Positions 41,865 to 51,272 of a stretch of 64,000 nt of DNA are shown here, piece after piece. The translations under genes and the position numbers were made by a program. A model generated the notes under the pieces. It was not told the DNA's origin. It saw only the letters and a list, made by a program, of their open reading frames with translations, and ran no database searches. Where the stretch lies: the NCBI RefSeq assembly GCF_024611995.1, contig NZ_CP102509.1, positions 4,092,001 through 4,156,000 on the forward strand, read 5' to 3'. Numbering within the stretch: the stretch's first letter is position 1; each line of letters opens with the position of its first letter. This DNA comes from Streptomyces sp. NBC_00162. GTDB lineage: Bacteria; Actinomycetota; Actinomycetes; Streptomycetales; Streptomycetaceae.

Positions 41865-43454
41865 ATGAACAGCGCGACCGAGGTGTTCCAGCCGCTGCGG
41901 GCGGACGATCCGCAGACCGTGCCCGGCTACCGCCTCGCGGCCCGGCTCGGTGCGGGCGGCATGGGCCGGGTCTACCTGTCCCACACCCAGGGCGGCCGCC
42001 CGGTGGCCATCAAGGTGGTACGGCCGGAACTGGCCGAGGACCCGGCGTTCCGGCGGCGGTTCCGCCGGGAGGTGGAGGCGGCCAGGCGGGTCCGGGGCGC
42101 GTACACCGCCGAGCTGATCGACGCCGAGGCGGACGGAACCCCGCCCTGGCTGGCCACCCTGTACGTGCCGGGGCCCTCGCTGTCGGAGGCCGTCGCCCGG
42201 CGCGGTCCGCTGCCGGTGCCCGCGGTGCTGTGGCTGGTGGCGGGGGTGGCCGAAGCCCTCCAGGCCATCCACGGTGCGGGCATCGTGCACCGGGACCTGA
42301 AGCCGTCGAACGTGCTCCTGGCCGCCGACGGGCCCCGTGTCATCGACTTCGGCATCTCGCTGGCCTCCGACACCACCGCGGGCACCACCACGGGCAGTGC
42401 CATCGGCACGCCCCAGTACATGTCCCCCGAGCAGGCGTCGGCGGGCGAGGTCACGGCGGCCAGCGACGTCTTCGCGCTGGGCCAGACCGCCGCGTTCGCC
42501 GCGCTGGGCGAGCCGTTGTACGGAGACGGCCCCTCCGTGAGCGTGCTGTTCCGGATCGTGCACTCCGAGCCCGACCTGACCCGGCTGCCGGAGTCACTGC
42601 GCCCGCTGATCGCCCGCTGCCTGGCGGCCGATCCGGCGGAACGGGCCACCCCGGCGGAGATCGTGATGTGGTGCAGGCAGCGGCTGGGCAAGGACGCCGA
42701 CGCGGGCGGCGGACCGGCCGTCTGGCGGGAGGTGACCGGGCCGGAGGTGCTGGTCCCGGCTCCGGTCCCGCCTCCGACCGCGGTGCACACGACGCCGATG
42801 GTCTGGCAGCCGCCGCCGACGGCTCCGCTCACGCCGGAGGAACGGCGCAAGCGCAGGCGGCGCACCGCTCTGATCGCCACCACGGTGGTGACGGCGTCGG
42901 CGCTCCTGCTGACCGGCCTGGCCTGGACGGTCATGGACGCGGCGGACCGGGTGCGCGAACGGCAGGCGGCCGCGGCCAAGTCGTCCGGCCCGGCGAGCGG
43001 CGGCAAGGCCAAGGCCCCGGAACCCTCCGTATCCGCATCGGCATCCGCATCGCCCAAGGTGTCCACGCCGCCCAAGCCCGTCCCCTACCCGTTGGTGCGC
43101 CTGGACGAGAAGAACTCGATCGGCATCAAGGAACCGGTCAAGCGCGACGACCGGGCAGGGGACATCCGCCTGGAGTGCGCGCAGCAGAACTGCGCGCTGG
43201 AGAGCGACGCGAGCGTGTTCACCCTGCTGTACGCCGAGCCCGGCACCGGCAGCCTCGACGCGTGCAGCCTCATCACCAAAGCCAGCAAGCAGCACACGCT
43301 CCCGCTGGCCGCGACGGCGCCCGGCAGTGAGATCTGCGTCAGGCACCCGTCGGGGGACATCGCGCTGCTCGTGATCCAGACCAAGTCGGTCGTGCGGCTG
43401 AAGAACCTGCCCGACGTGATCACCGCGGACATGACGGTCTGGCGCGCGGGCTAG
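41865..43454 (+). CDS. Membrane Ser/Thr protein kinase (PknB-like)
   Basis: A 529-residue Hanks-type kinase. The catalytic domain (about 20-275) has GAGGMGRVY (P-loop), VAIKVV (Lys), HRDLKPSN (catalytic loop) and DFGIS, all intact. A Pro-rich linker, one membrane helix (about 335-357), a Ser/Ala/Pro-rich stretch and an extracellular domain (about 410-529) with three Cys follow. No PASTA repeats are present. ATG 41865 has GGGGAG upstream. Its signal and targets are unknown. Confidence 0.93.
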   Translation: MNSATEVFQPLRADDPQTVPGYRLAARLGAGGMGRVYLSHTQGGRPVAIKVVRPELAEDPAFRRRFRREVEAARRVRGAYTAELIDAEADGTPPWLATLYVPGPSLSEAVARRGPLPVPAVLWLVAGVAEALQAIHGAGIVHRDLKPSNVLLAADGPRVIDFGISLASDTTAGTTTGSAIGTPQYMSPEQASAGEVTAASDVFALGQTAAFAALGEPLYGDGPSVSVLFRIVHSEPDLTRLPESLRPLIARCLAADPAERATPAEIVMWCRQRLGKDADAGGGPAVWREVTGPEVLVPAPVPPPTAVHTTPMVWQPPPTAPLTPEERRKRRRRTALIATTVVTASALLLTGLAWTVMDAADRVRERQAAAAKSSGPASGGKAKAPEPSVSASASASPKVSTPPKPVPYPLVRLDEKNSIGIKEPVKRDDRAGDIRLECAQQNCALESDASVFTLLYAEPGTGSLDACSLITKASKQHTLPLAATAPGSEICVRHPSGDIALLVIQTKSVVRLKNLPDVITADMTVWRAG

Positions 43455-43464
43455 CGCGGCCGGC

Positions 43465-44208
43465 CTAGCGCCGGTACACCGCCAACCACGAGACCTCGTA
43501 CGCCATTTCCGTCACCCCCGGGCCGGGCGCCGGGTGGTAGCGGCCGGCCGATACGGAGAGGTTCACGATGAGGTACGCCCGCCAGGAGCGGCCCACGCCC
43601 TTGTGATCGGCGTACACGCGGGCGCCGTTGACCCACCAGACGACCGAGCTCCTGCCGAACTCGACCTTGAGGTCGACCCAGGCCCCGGGCCGGACCGACG
43701 GGTCGCGGTGGTAGCAGTGGGCCTCGCGGACGTGGTTCGAGAGCTCGAGCAGATCCGGGTTGTCGGGGTGGTACTCGAAGACGTCGATCTCCTGGCCGCC
43801 GTCCCGCCAGGTCCAGATCGCGGGCCACGCCCCCACCTCCACCGGGAGTTTCACCCGCGCCTCCAGCACGTCGCCGGTGCGCACCGCGAACTCCTCGTCG
43901 CTGCCCTCGGTGGTGAGCAGTCCGGTGTCCCAGTTGCCGTCGGGGCGCGGTGTCGCCCGGAAGACGCCGCCGCGGCTGTAGGCGGGGTCGGCGACGAGGT
44001 GGTCGAGCTTGTTGTCCCCGGGGTTGGTCGGGCCGCCGTCGGGATAGGCCCAGGAGCGGCCCGCCACCCACTGGGTGGCGGAGGCGAAGTCGGCGGTGAA
44101 GACGGGGGTGCGGCGGGGCGAGGGCAGCATCGGCCCGCGGCCGCCCTCACCGCCCGGAGCGAGGCGGCGCGTCAGGCGCCGCAGCCATGCGAGCGTGTCC
44201 GTGACCAT
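43465..44208 (-). CDS. Glycoside hydrolase family 16 protein
   Basis: A 247-residue beta-jelly-roll protein. The catalytic motif ExDxxE is intact in GGQEIDVFEYHP (about 133-138), and WPAIWTWRDGG precedes it. GH16 enzymes cut beta-1,3 or beta-1,4 glucans, agarose or similar polymers. No clear signal peptide follows ATG 44208, odd for an enzyme of polymers; the true start could be upstream. Substrate is not determined. Confidence 0.85.
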   Translation of the reverse strand: MVTDTLAWLRRLTRRLAPGGEGGRGPMLPSPRRTPVFTADFASATQWVAGRSWAYPDGGPTNPGDNKLDHLVADPAYSRGGVFRATPRPDGNWDTGLLTTEGSDEEFAVRTGDVLEARVKLPVEVGAWPAIWTWRDGGQEIDVFEYHPDNPDLLELSNHVREAHCYHRDPSVRPGAWVDLKVEFGRSSVVWWVNGARVYADHKGVGRSWRAYLIVNLSVSAGRYHPAPGPGVTEMAYEVSWLAVYRR

Positions 44209-44277
44209 AGGGTTTCTCTGCCCCGGGGGGAGCGGGCCACGCCAGAGTTCTCGCAGGGAGTAATCACACAAACACGC

Positions 44278-44892
44278 TCAGCGAGTGGTGGCCGGGCCGC
44301 GTGCCGCCTCGATGAAGGCGCGGATCAGCTCAGGGGACTTCACGCCGCGCGCCCGCTCCACCCCGCTGGACACGTCCACGCCCCAGGCGCCGGTGGCCTC
44401 GACGGCCTCCCGGACGGTGGCGGGGGTGAGCCCGCCCGCGAGCAGCCACTGCCCCTCGGGCGGGGTGAACTCGGCGGAGCCCCAGTTCCACGGCTTGCCG
44501 GAGCCGGGGTCCGGGGCGTCGAGCAGGAGCAGGTCCTCGCCGTACTCACCGCAGCGCTCCACGTGCTCGGCGGTGGCCCGGATGAGCCTGCGCCCCGGCG
44601 CGCGCAGTTCCTCGTAGTACTCCGGGCCCTCGTCCCCGTGGAGCTGTACGGCGCGCACCCCGCTCTCCTCGGTGAGCCGGCGCACCTCCTCGACCGGCTG
44701 CCCGCGGAACACCCCGACGGTGAGCACCGAGTCCGGCACCCGCCCGGCCAGCTCCCGCGCGGTGGCGGCATCGACCGTACGCGGACTGCCGGGGGCGAAG
44801 ACGAACCCGACGGCGTCCGCCCCGGCGCCGACGGCCACGTCGACGTCATGGGCGGTCCGCAGCCCGCAGATCTTGATGAACGGTTCCGTCAT
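44278..44892 (-). CDS. trpF: Phosphoribosylanthranilate isomerase
   Basis: A 204-residue TIM-barrel enzyme for the third step of tryptophan synthesis. The catalytic Cys is in FIKICGLRT (about residue 9) and the Asp in GVDVSSGVE (about residue 173). LTVGVFRGQ and AVQLHGDEGPEYY are also typical. No other trp gene is near. Most streptomycetes use the bifunctional PriA for this step, so a separate TrpF is of note. Confidence 0.9.
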   Translation of the reverse strand: MTEPFIKICGLRTAHDVDVAVGAGADAVGFVFAPGSPRTVDAATARELAGRVPDSVLTVGVFRGQPVEEVRRLTEESGVRAVQLHGDEGPEYYEELRAPGRRLIRATAEHVERCGEYGEDLLLLDAPDPGSGKPWNWGSAEFTPPEGQWLLAGGLTPATVREAVEATGAWGVDVSSGVERARGVKSPELIRAFIEAARGPATTR

Positions 44893-45045
44893 ACGTCGTA
44901 GTCAACCCCAGAACGGCCGGATGGACGACAACGGGGTGGAGATCACCACAGGCGGTCCGAATGCCGGACTCGACCCGCGCCGCCGAACCCGCCGGGTCAA
45001 CTTCGAAGCCATCGCCATCCGATGAGGGGATGAGCGACCACTCCG

Positions 45046-45075
45046 GCGCATTATGTCGTTGACGACATAATGCGC
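45046..45075. promoter_or_regulatory. Perfect 14-bp palindrome, toxin-antitoxin operator
   Basis: The left arm GCGCATTATGTCGT (45046-45059) and its complement (45062-45075) flank a TG centre. A -10-like CATAAT (45066-45071) lies inside it, 12 bp before the toxin start. This is the expected place for autorepression by the downstream antitoxin. Confidence 0.75.
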
Positions 45076-45083
45076 TGCCCGTC

Positions 45084-45383
45084 ATGGACGATCTGCATGT
45101 GATCGAGCTGGAGCCCGAAGTGCGGAGCTGGCTCGAACTGCTGCCGGACAAGCAGTACCGAAAGGTGGAGGAGTATGCGGAGCTGTTGGCCGTCTACGGC
45201 ACCCTGACCCCGATGCCCTTCGCTCGGCCCCTCGGGAACGGGGTGTACGAGTTGAGGCCCACACTCGACGGGGTCGCCACGCGGATCACGTACTGGTTCG
45301 CGCCGGGGCGCAGAGTCGTGCTGCGAGAAAGAGCACGGGACCGCCCACATCACGTGGCCGCGGCGAGGAAGGGAACGCCTCAT
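45084..45383 (+). pseudogene. RelE/HigB-type toxin gene with internal deletion
   Basis: From ATG 45084 the first 79 residues (LEPEVRSWLELLPDKQYRKV to RITYWFAPGRRVV) match a RelE/HigB-like toxin family. At about 45320 the expected LLTVFRKT-like strand is missing and the frame fails. In the +2 frame CCEKEHGTAH follows at once, which I recognise as the normal C-terminal end of this toxin family, and it runs to the antitoxin start at 45382. Roughly 25 codons are therefore deleted, removing the catalytic end of the fold. Confidence 0.75.
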
Positions 45384-45717
45384 GAACCACACCCGTTGGA
45401 AGCTGGCCCGCGAGAAGCAGGCCGCAGGAGAGTACGTCGAGTCCGCCGAGGTCGAGTCCCAGCGAGCCGAGATCCGGCTGGCGATGGCCTTCGCCAAAGC
45501 CGTGTACGACCGGCGCAAGGCCCTGGGGCTGTCTCAGGCCGAACTGGCCGAGCGGGCCGGGCTCACCCAGGCGAAGATCTCCCGCGTGGAGGGGGCGGAC
45601 GCCGTACCCACTCTGCCCCTGCTGCGCCGCCTGGCACACGCCCTCGACGCCTCGCTGAACATCGCCCTGGGCGACGACCACGAGCAGGTCGTCTTCGTCG
45701 CGCGCACAGCCGCCTGA
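45382..45717 (+). CDS. XRE family antitoxin (HigA-like)
   Basis: A 111-residue antitoxin. An N-terminal helical toxin-binding part (LAREKQAAGEYVESAEVESQ) is followed by an XRE helix-turn-helix (about 50-100; ALGLSQAELAERAGLTQAKI). The gene is complete and begins where the broken toxin gene ends. With no working toxin in cis it may persist as a DNA-binding repressor or an anti-toxin against related systems elsewhere. Confidence 0.9.
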   Translation: MNHTRWKLAREKQAAGEYVESAEVESQRAEIRLAMAFAKAVYDRRKALGLSQAELAERAGLTQAKISRVEGADAVPTLPLLRRLAHALDASLNIALGDDHEQVVFVARTAA

Positions 45718-45723
45718 ACGCCC

Positions 45724-45757
45724 GAGGGCGGCACCCCCCGTGGGGAGTGCCGCCCTC
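45724..45757. terminator. Terminator between antitoxin and groEL
   Basis: Arms GAGGGCGGCAC (45724-45734) and GTGCCGCCCTC (45747-45757) are perfect, with further C/G pairing in the loop. It serves the convergent antitoxin and groEL genes. Confidence 0.85.
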
Positions 45758-45802
45758 GTTCGAGAACAGCCGATCAACCTTCAGGCCGGAGCCAGGGGTC
45801 GA

Positions 45803-47632
<1,830 letters not shown>

Positions 47633-47680
47633 GACCCCCACGAGTGCAAGCGGCTTGGGTGAACACCCCCGGGAACGCGC

Positions 47681-47718
47681 GAGGGGCCCACATCCCGTGT
47701 CCAGGATGTGGGCCCCTC
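47681..47718. terminator. Terminator of the short cold-shock gene
   Basis: Perfect 15-bp arms GAGGGGCCCACATCC (47681-47695) and their complement (47704-47718) enclose an 8-nt loop. It lies 30 bp after the cold-shock gene in its direction of transcription. Confidence 0.88.
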
Positions 47719-47751
47719 ACAAGTACGCGTGGGCGGTCGATCGCGCCGGGA

Positions 47752-47958
47752 CTAGCCGAGTGCGAGCTTGACCATGTCCGCCTGCGGACCCTTCTGGCCC
47801 TGCGAGATCTCGAACTCGACCCGCTGACCCTCTTCAAGGGTGCGGTACCCGTCCATCTGGATGGCGCTGTAGTGGACGAACACATCCGCACCACCGTCGA
47901 CCGCGATGAAGCCGTAGCCCTTCTCCGCGTTGAACCACTTGACGGTGCCCTGAGCCAT
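47752..47958 (-). CDS. Cold-shock protein CspA family
   Basis: A 68-residue RNA chaperone with five strands. RNP1 KGYGFIAV and RNP2 DVFVHYS are intact. It is the classic short Csp, close to the ScoF proteins of S. coelicolor. The upstream 330 bp have no gene and probably hold its promoter and long leader, which in this family often controls translation at low temperature. Confidence 0.96.
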   Translation of the reverse strand: MAQGTVKWFNAEKGYGFIAVDGGADVFVHYSAIQMDGYRTLEEGQRVEFEISQGQKGPQADMVKLALG

Positions 47959-48291
47959 GCCTAACTCCCCTATTACTGGCCCTTGCGCAGGAACGCACTT
48001 CGCGGTCCCGGGTCATCACTTGCGTCGGAACGCGTCGACCGAGGCTGAATGTATCCGCGCCGGTGCTGTCTGCAACAGGTCAATCCGACGAGAATTCTGG
48101 ACACCGCGAAACATTGAAATAGAGTGAAAAGTTGGCATGTTCCAGGGCAACTCGGGCCCCGCATATCTCGCCAAAGCCCCATACCGCACTTGCACATTGA
48201 CCCGATGTCGACCCTCACGCGACCCGTTCATATGCGGCGGGCAAGAACAGCGGAGGGGACTTCCCCAACTCTACCGCGCCCAATCAAACAG
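47959..48291. other. Long untranslated region upstream of the cold-shock gene
   Basis: This stretch is less GC-rich than its surroundings and contains A-rich segments such as GAAACATTGAAATAGAGTG. It carries no convincing gene. It likely holds the csp promoter and leader on the minus strand. A frame of 81 codons (47973-48218, minus) lacks the local codon bias. Confidence 0.55.
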
Positions 48292-48327
48292 AATTACCCC
48301 CTCCGCTTATTAGCGGAGGGGGTAATT
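48292..48327. terminator. Terminator after the thrC-moaD pair
   Basis: Arms AATTACCCCCTCCGCT (48292-48307) and their complement (48312-48327) are perfect with a TATT loop. The A/T-rich ends give an intrinsic-type terminator for the minus-strand operon. Confidence 0.92.
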
Positions 48328-48364
48328 ACGGTTATGCGTGTCAGTCAGTCAGACGAGCACAGCA

Positions 48365-48640
48365 TCAGCCGCCGGCCACGGCGGGGATGATCGAGACGCC
48401 GGCGCCGTCCGGCGTCACCGCCTCGAGCCCGCCTTCGAAGCGCACGTCGTCGTCGTTGACGTAGACGTTCACGAAGCGGCGCAGCTTGCCCTGGTCGTCC
48501 AGGACGCGGGCGGCGATGCCCGGGTGGTTCTGCTCCAGCGACGCGATGACCTCGGACAGGGTCGCGCCCTCGGCGGCGACCTCGGCCTGGCCGCCGGTGT
48601 AGGTGCGCAGGATGGTGGGGATGCGGACGTTGACGCTCAT
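48365..48640 (-). CDS. MoaD/ThiS family sulfur-carrier protein
   Basis: A 91-residue beta-grasp protein ending in Gly-Gly (IPAVAGG), the site that is activated as thiocarboxylate. VNVRIPTILRTYTGG and VNVYVNDDDVRF are typical of the CysO-like group. It lies 37 bp after thrC on the same strand and shares its terminator, so it is part of the SAM-riboswitch-controlled operon. A role in sulfur amino-acid synthesis, as for CysO, is inferred. Confidence 0.93.
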   Translation of the reverse strand: MSVNVRIPTILRTYTGGQAEVAAEGATLSEVIASLEQNHPGIAARVLDDQGKLRRFVNVYVNDDDVRFEGGLEAVTPDGAGVSIIPAVAGG

Positions 48641-48677
48641 GGCGCTACTGCCTTTCCGGTAGAGCAGGTGGAGGTGG

Positions 48678-49952
48678 TCAGGCCAGGCCGGCGGCGCGGA
48701 ACGCGTCCAGGCTCGGGCGGATGGTGGCGGTCTGGCCGCTGTCCGCGGCCACCGCCTCCAGGGTCTTGAGGCCGTCGCCGGTGTTCAGGACGACGGTGGT
48801 CAGCGTCGGGTCGAGCTGCCCGTTCTCGATGAGCTTCTTCGTGACGCCGACGGTCACGCCGCCCGCGGTCTCGGCGAAGATGCCCTCGGTCTGCGCGAGG
48901 ATCTTGATGGCCTCGACGACCTGCTCGTCGGTGACGTCCTCGACGAAGCCGCCGGTGCGCCGCGCGATGTCCAGGACGTACGGGCCGTCCGCCGGGTTGC
49001 CGATCGCGAGGGACTTGGCGATGGTGTTCGGCTTCTGCGGGCGGACCACGTCGTGGCCGGCCTTGAAGGCCGTCGACACCGGGGAGCAGCCCTCGGCCTG
49101 GGCGCCGAAGATCTTGTACGGCTTGTCCTCGACGAGGCCGAGCTTGATCAGCTCCTGCAGACCCTTGTCGATCTTCGTCAGCTGGGAGCCGGACGCGATC
49201 GGGATGACGATCTGGTCGGGCAGCTGCCAGCCGAGCTGCTCGCAGATCTCGTACGCCAGGGTCTTGGAGCCCTCGCCGTAGTACGGGCGCAGGTTGACGT
49301 TGACGAAGCCCCAGCCCTCGCCCAGCGGGTCGCCGATGAGCTCGGAGCAGAAGCGGTTCACGTCGTCGTAGTTGCCCTCGATGCCGACGAGGTCGCCACC
49401 GTAGACACCGGCCATGACGACCTTGCCCTGCTCCAGGTCGTGCGGGATGAACACGCAGGAGCGGAAACCGGCCCGGGCGGCTGCGGCACCGACGGCGCCG
49501 GCCAGGTTGCCGGTGGAGGAGCAGGACAGGGTGGTGAAGCCGAAGGCGCGGGCGGCCTCGACGGCGATGGCCACGACGCGGTCCTTGAAGGAGTGCGTCG
49601 GGTTGCCGGAGTCGTCCTTGACGTAGAGCTTGCCGGTGATGCCGAGCTCCTTGGCCAGGTTGGCCGCGTCCACGAGCTTGGTGAAGCCCGGGTTCAGGCT
49701 CGGCTTGGAGGCCACGTCCGCGGGGACCGGCAGCAGCGGCGCGTAACGCCAGATGTTGTTCGGGCCGGCCTCGATCGCGGCGCGCAGCGCCTCGGGGTCA
49801 CCGGTGGGGAGGTCGTAGGCGACTTCCAGAGGTCCGAAGCACTCGGCGCACGCGAAGATGGGGCCGAGTTCGAATCGGGTACCGCACTCGCGACAGGAAA
49901 GGCCGGTGGCGGGTCCGAGATCAACAGAGGTGGGAGCAGTCTGTGCAGCCAT
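48678..49952 (-). CDS. thrC: Threonine synthase
   Basis: A 424-residue PLP enzyme that converts O-phosphohomoserine to threonine. A four-Cys zinc-like N-terminus (LSCRECGTRFELG and FACAECFGPLE) precedes the fold-type II domain. The PLP Lys is in PTHSFKDRV (about residue 108), and SCSSTGNLAGA binds the cofactor phosphate. The ATG at about 49952 is the family start; the frame is open to an ATG at 50000. A SAM-I riboswitch lies directly upstream. Confidence 0.95.
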   Translation of the reverse strand: MAAQTAPTSVDLGPATGLSCRECGTRFELGPIFACAECFGPLEVAYDLPTGDPEALRAAIEAGPNNIWRYAPLLPVPADVASKPSLNPGFTKLVDAANLAKELGITGKLYVKDDSGNPTHSFKDRVVAIAVEAARAFGFTTLSCSSTGNLAGAVGAAAARAGFRSCVFIPHDLEQGKVVMAGVYGGDLVGIEGNYDDVNRFCSELIGDPLGEGWGFVNVNLRPYYGEGSKTLAYEICEQLGWQLPDQIVIPIASGSQLTKIDKGLQELIKLGLVEDKPYKIFGAQAEGCSPVSTAFKAGHDVVRPQKPNTIAKSLAIGNPADGPYVLDIARRTGGFVEDVTDEQVVEAIKILAQTEGIFAETAGGVTVGVTKKLIENGQLDPTLTTVVLNTGDGLKTLEAVAADSGQTATIRPSLDAFRAAGLA

Positions 49953-50000
49953 GATGGCGAGGCCCTTTCTCCTCATCTTCCCCATGGCGCACTTCGCCAT

Positions 50001-50120
50001 GAGACGGAATTGGCACCTTCCCTAGCCGGGGCCCCGCGGGATGCTTGTCGCATCGCGAGAACCGACTGGAGGGTTGCCGGGGCTTCAACGGGCCGTGTCC
50101 CTCTGCCCCTCTGGATGAGC
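50001..50120 (-). promoter_or_regulatory. SAM-I (S-box) riboswitch of thrC
   Basis: On the minus strand the 5' part reads TCATCCAGAGGGGCAGAGGG, then GGCCCGTTGAAGCCCCGGCA and ACCCTCCAG; the 3' part has GGGAAGGTGCCAATTCC. These are the conserved P1-P2 internal loop, kink-turn, P3 core and P4 of the S-box class. The SAM-bound form should lower thrC expression. No U-tract terminator is visible, so control may be on translation or by another terminator. Confidence 0.9.
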
Positions 50121-50306
50121 GGTATGGCACCGGCACACGCGCTCTATGGCGCGCCGGTGCGTTTGTACGCGAGGCCCCCCGGCATGCGGCGGTCCTGCGC
50201 GTTGTTCAAGACTGTAACCGAAGGGTCGTGCGGTTGAGACAGCCGTCCGAACCGCGAGATGGATCGCTTTTCGGTCAATCCGACCAAGCAGCAAGGAGTG
50301 CTGAGA

Positions 50307-51257
50307 GTGCTGGAAGAGGTGGAGCGCTGGCTGGCCGACCGCTCCTGGTCCGCCGCCGACCGACCGCTCGACCAGTTGCTGGACCGGAAACGGGCAGCTG
50401 GGACCACGGTCAGCGTGGTGCTGCCGGCGCTTGACGAGGAGGCCACGGTCGGCGCGATCGTCGAGGTGATCCGGCGTGAGCTGATGGAGGGACTGCCGGT
50501 CCCCCTGGTGGACGAGCTGATCGTGATCGACTCGGGCTCCAGCGACGCTACGGCGGAAGTGGCGGCGAAGGCCGGTGCCCACGTGGTGCACCGCGACGAC
50601 ATCCTGCCGCGGATCCCGGCACTGCCCGGCAAGGGCGAGGTGCTGTGGCGCTCCCTGCTGGCCGCCACCGGGGACATCGTCTGCTTCGTCGACGCCGACC
50701 TGCGGGACTTCTCGTCGACCTTCGTCTCCGGGATCGTGGGACCGCTGCTGACGGAGCCGGACGTGCAGTTCGTGAAGGCGATGTACGACCGCCCGCTGGG
50801 TGACGCCCCGGGCCAGGGCGGCCGGGTCACGGAGCTGGTGGCGCGCCCGCTGCTCAATCTGCACTGGCCGCGGCTGGCCGGCTTCGTCCAGCCGCTCGGC
50901 GGCGAGTACGCCGTACGCCGCTCCCTGCTGGAACGTCTGCCCTTCCCCGTCGGGTACGGCGTAGAGCTGGGCCTGCTGGTCGACGCGCTGCACACGGTCG
51001 GGCTGGACGCGCTGGCCCAGGTGGACGTGGGCGTACGGCTCCACCGCCATCAGGACGGGCAGGCGCTGGGCCGGATGGCCGCGGCGATCTACCGCACCGC
51101 GCAGCTGCGGCTCTCGCGCGGCCACCTCGTACGGCCGGAGCTGACGCAGTTCGAGCGGGGGCCGGACGGGTTCGTACCGCACACGTACCCGGTGGACACG
51201 GAGGAGCGACCGCCGATGCTCGGCATCAAGGAGTACGCCCTGCGTCGCGCGGCGTGA
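50307..51257 (+). CDS. gpgS: Glucosyl-3-phosphoglycerate synthase
   Basis: A 316-residue GT81/GT2-like transferase that makes glucosyl-3-phosphoglycerate from NDP-glucose and 3-phosphoglycerate, first step to glucosylglycerate. VVLPALDEEATVG, the metal-binding VDADLRDFS (DxD type) and GGEYAVRRSLLERLPF are diagnostic. GTG 50307 has AAGGAG 8 nt upstream and is preferred over ATG 50259. It precedes otsA, so this is a compatible-solute locus. Confidence 0.92.
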   Translation: MLEEVERWLADRSWSAADRPLDQLLDRKRAAGTTVSVVLPALDEEATVGAIVEVIRRELMEGLPVPLVDELIVIDSGSSDATAEVAAKAGAHVVHRDDILPRIPALPGKGEVLWRSLLAATGDIVCFVDADLRDFSSTFVSGIVGPLLTEPDVQFVKAMYDRPLGDAPGQGGRVTELVARPLLNLHWPRLAGFVQPLGGEYAVRRSLLERLPFPVGYGVELGLLVDALHTVGLDALAQVDVGVRLHRHQDGQALGRMAAAIYRTAQLRLSRGHLVRPELTQFERGPDGFVPHTYPVDTEERPPMLGIKEYALRRAA

Positions 51258-51272
51258 GGTTAGGTTGGCCGT

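Noticed and set aside
43465..44271. Upstream start for the GH16 gene that would add an N-terminal extension
   Set aside because: The codon at 44271 is TTG without a ribosome site, and the added residues do not form a signal peptide.
44921..45025. Possible 34-residue gene between trpF and the toxin locus
   Set aside because: The frame is open and somewhat protein-like, but has no clear ribosome site or promoter box and no recognisable family.
47973..48218. 81-codon frame in the cold-shock leader
   Set aside because: Codon use is unlike that of genes here, and the position fits a regulatory leader.
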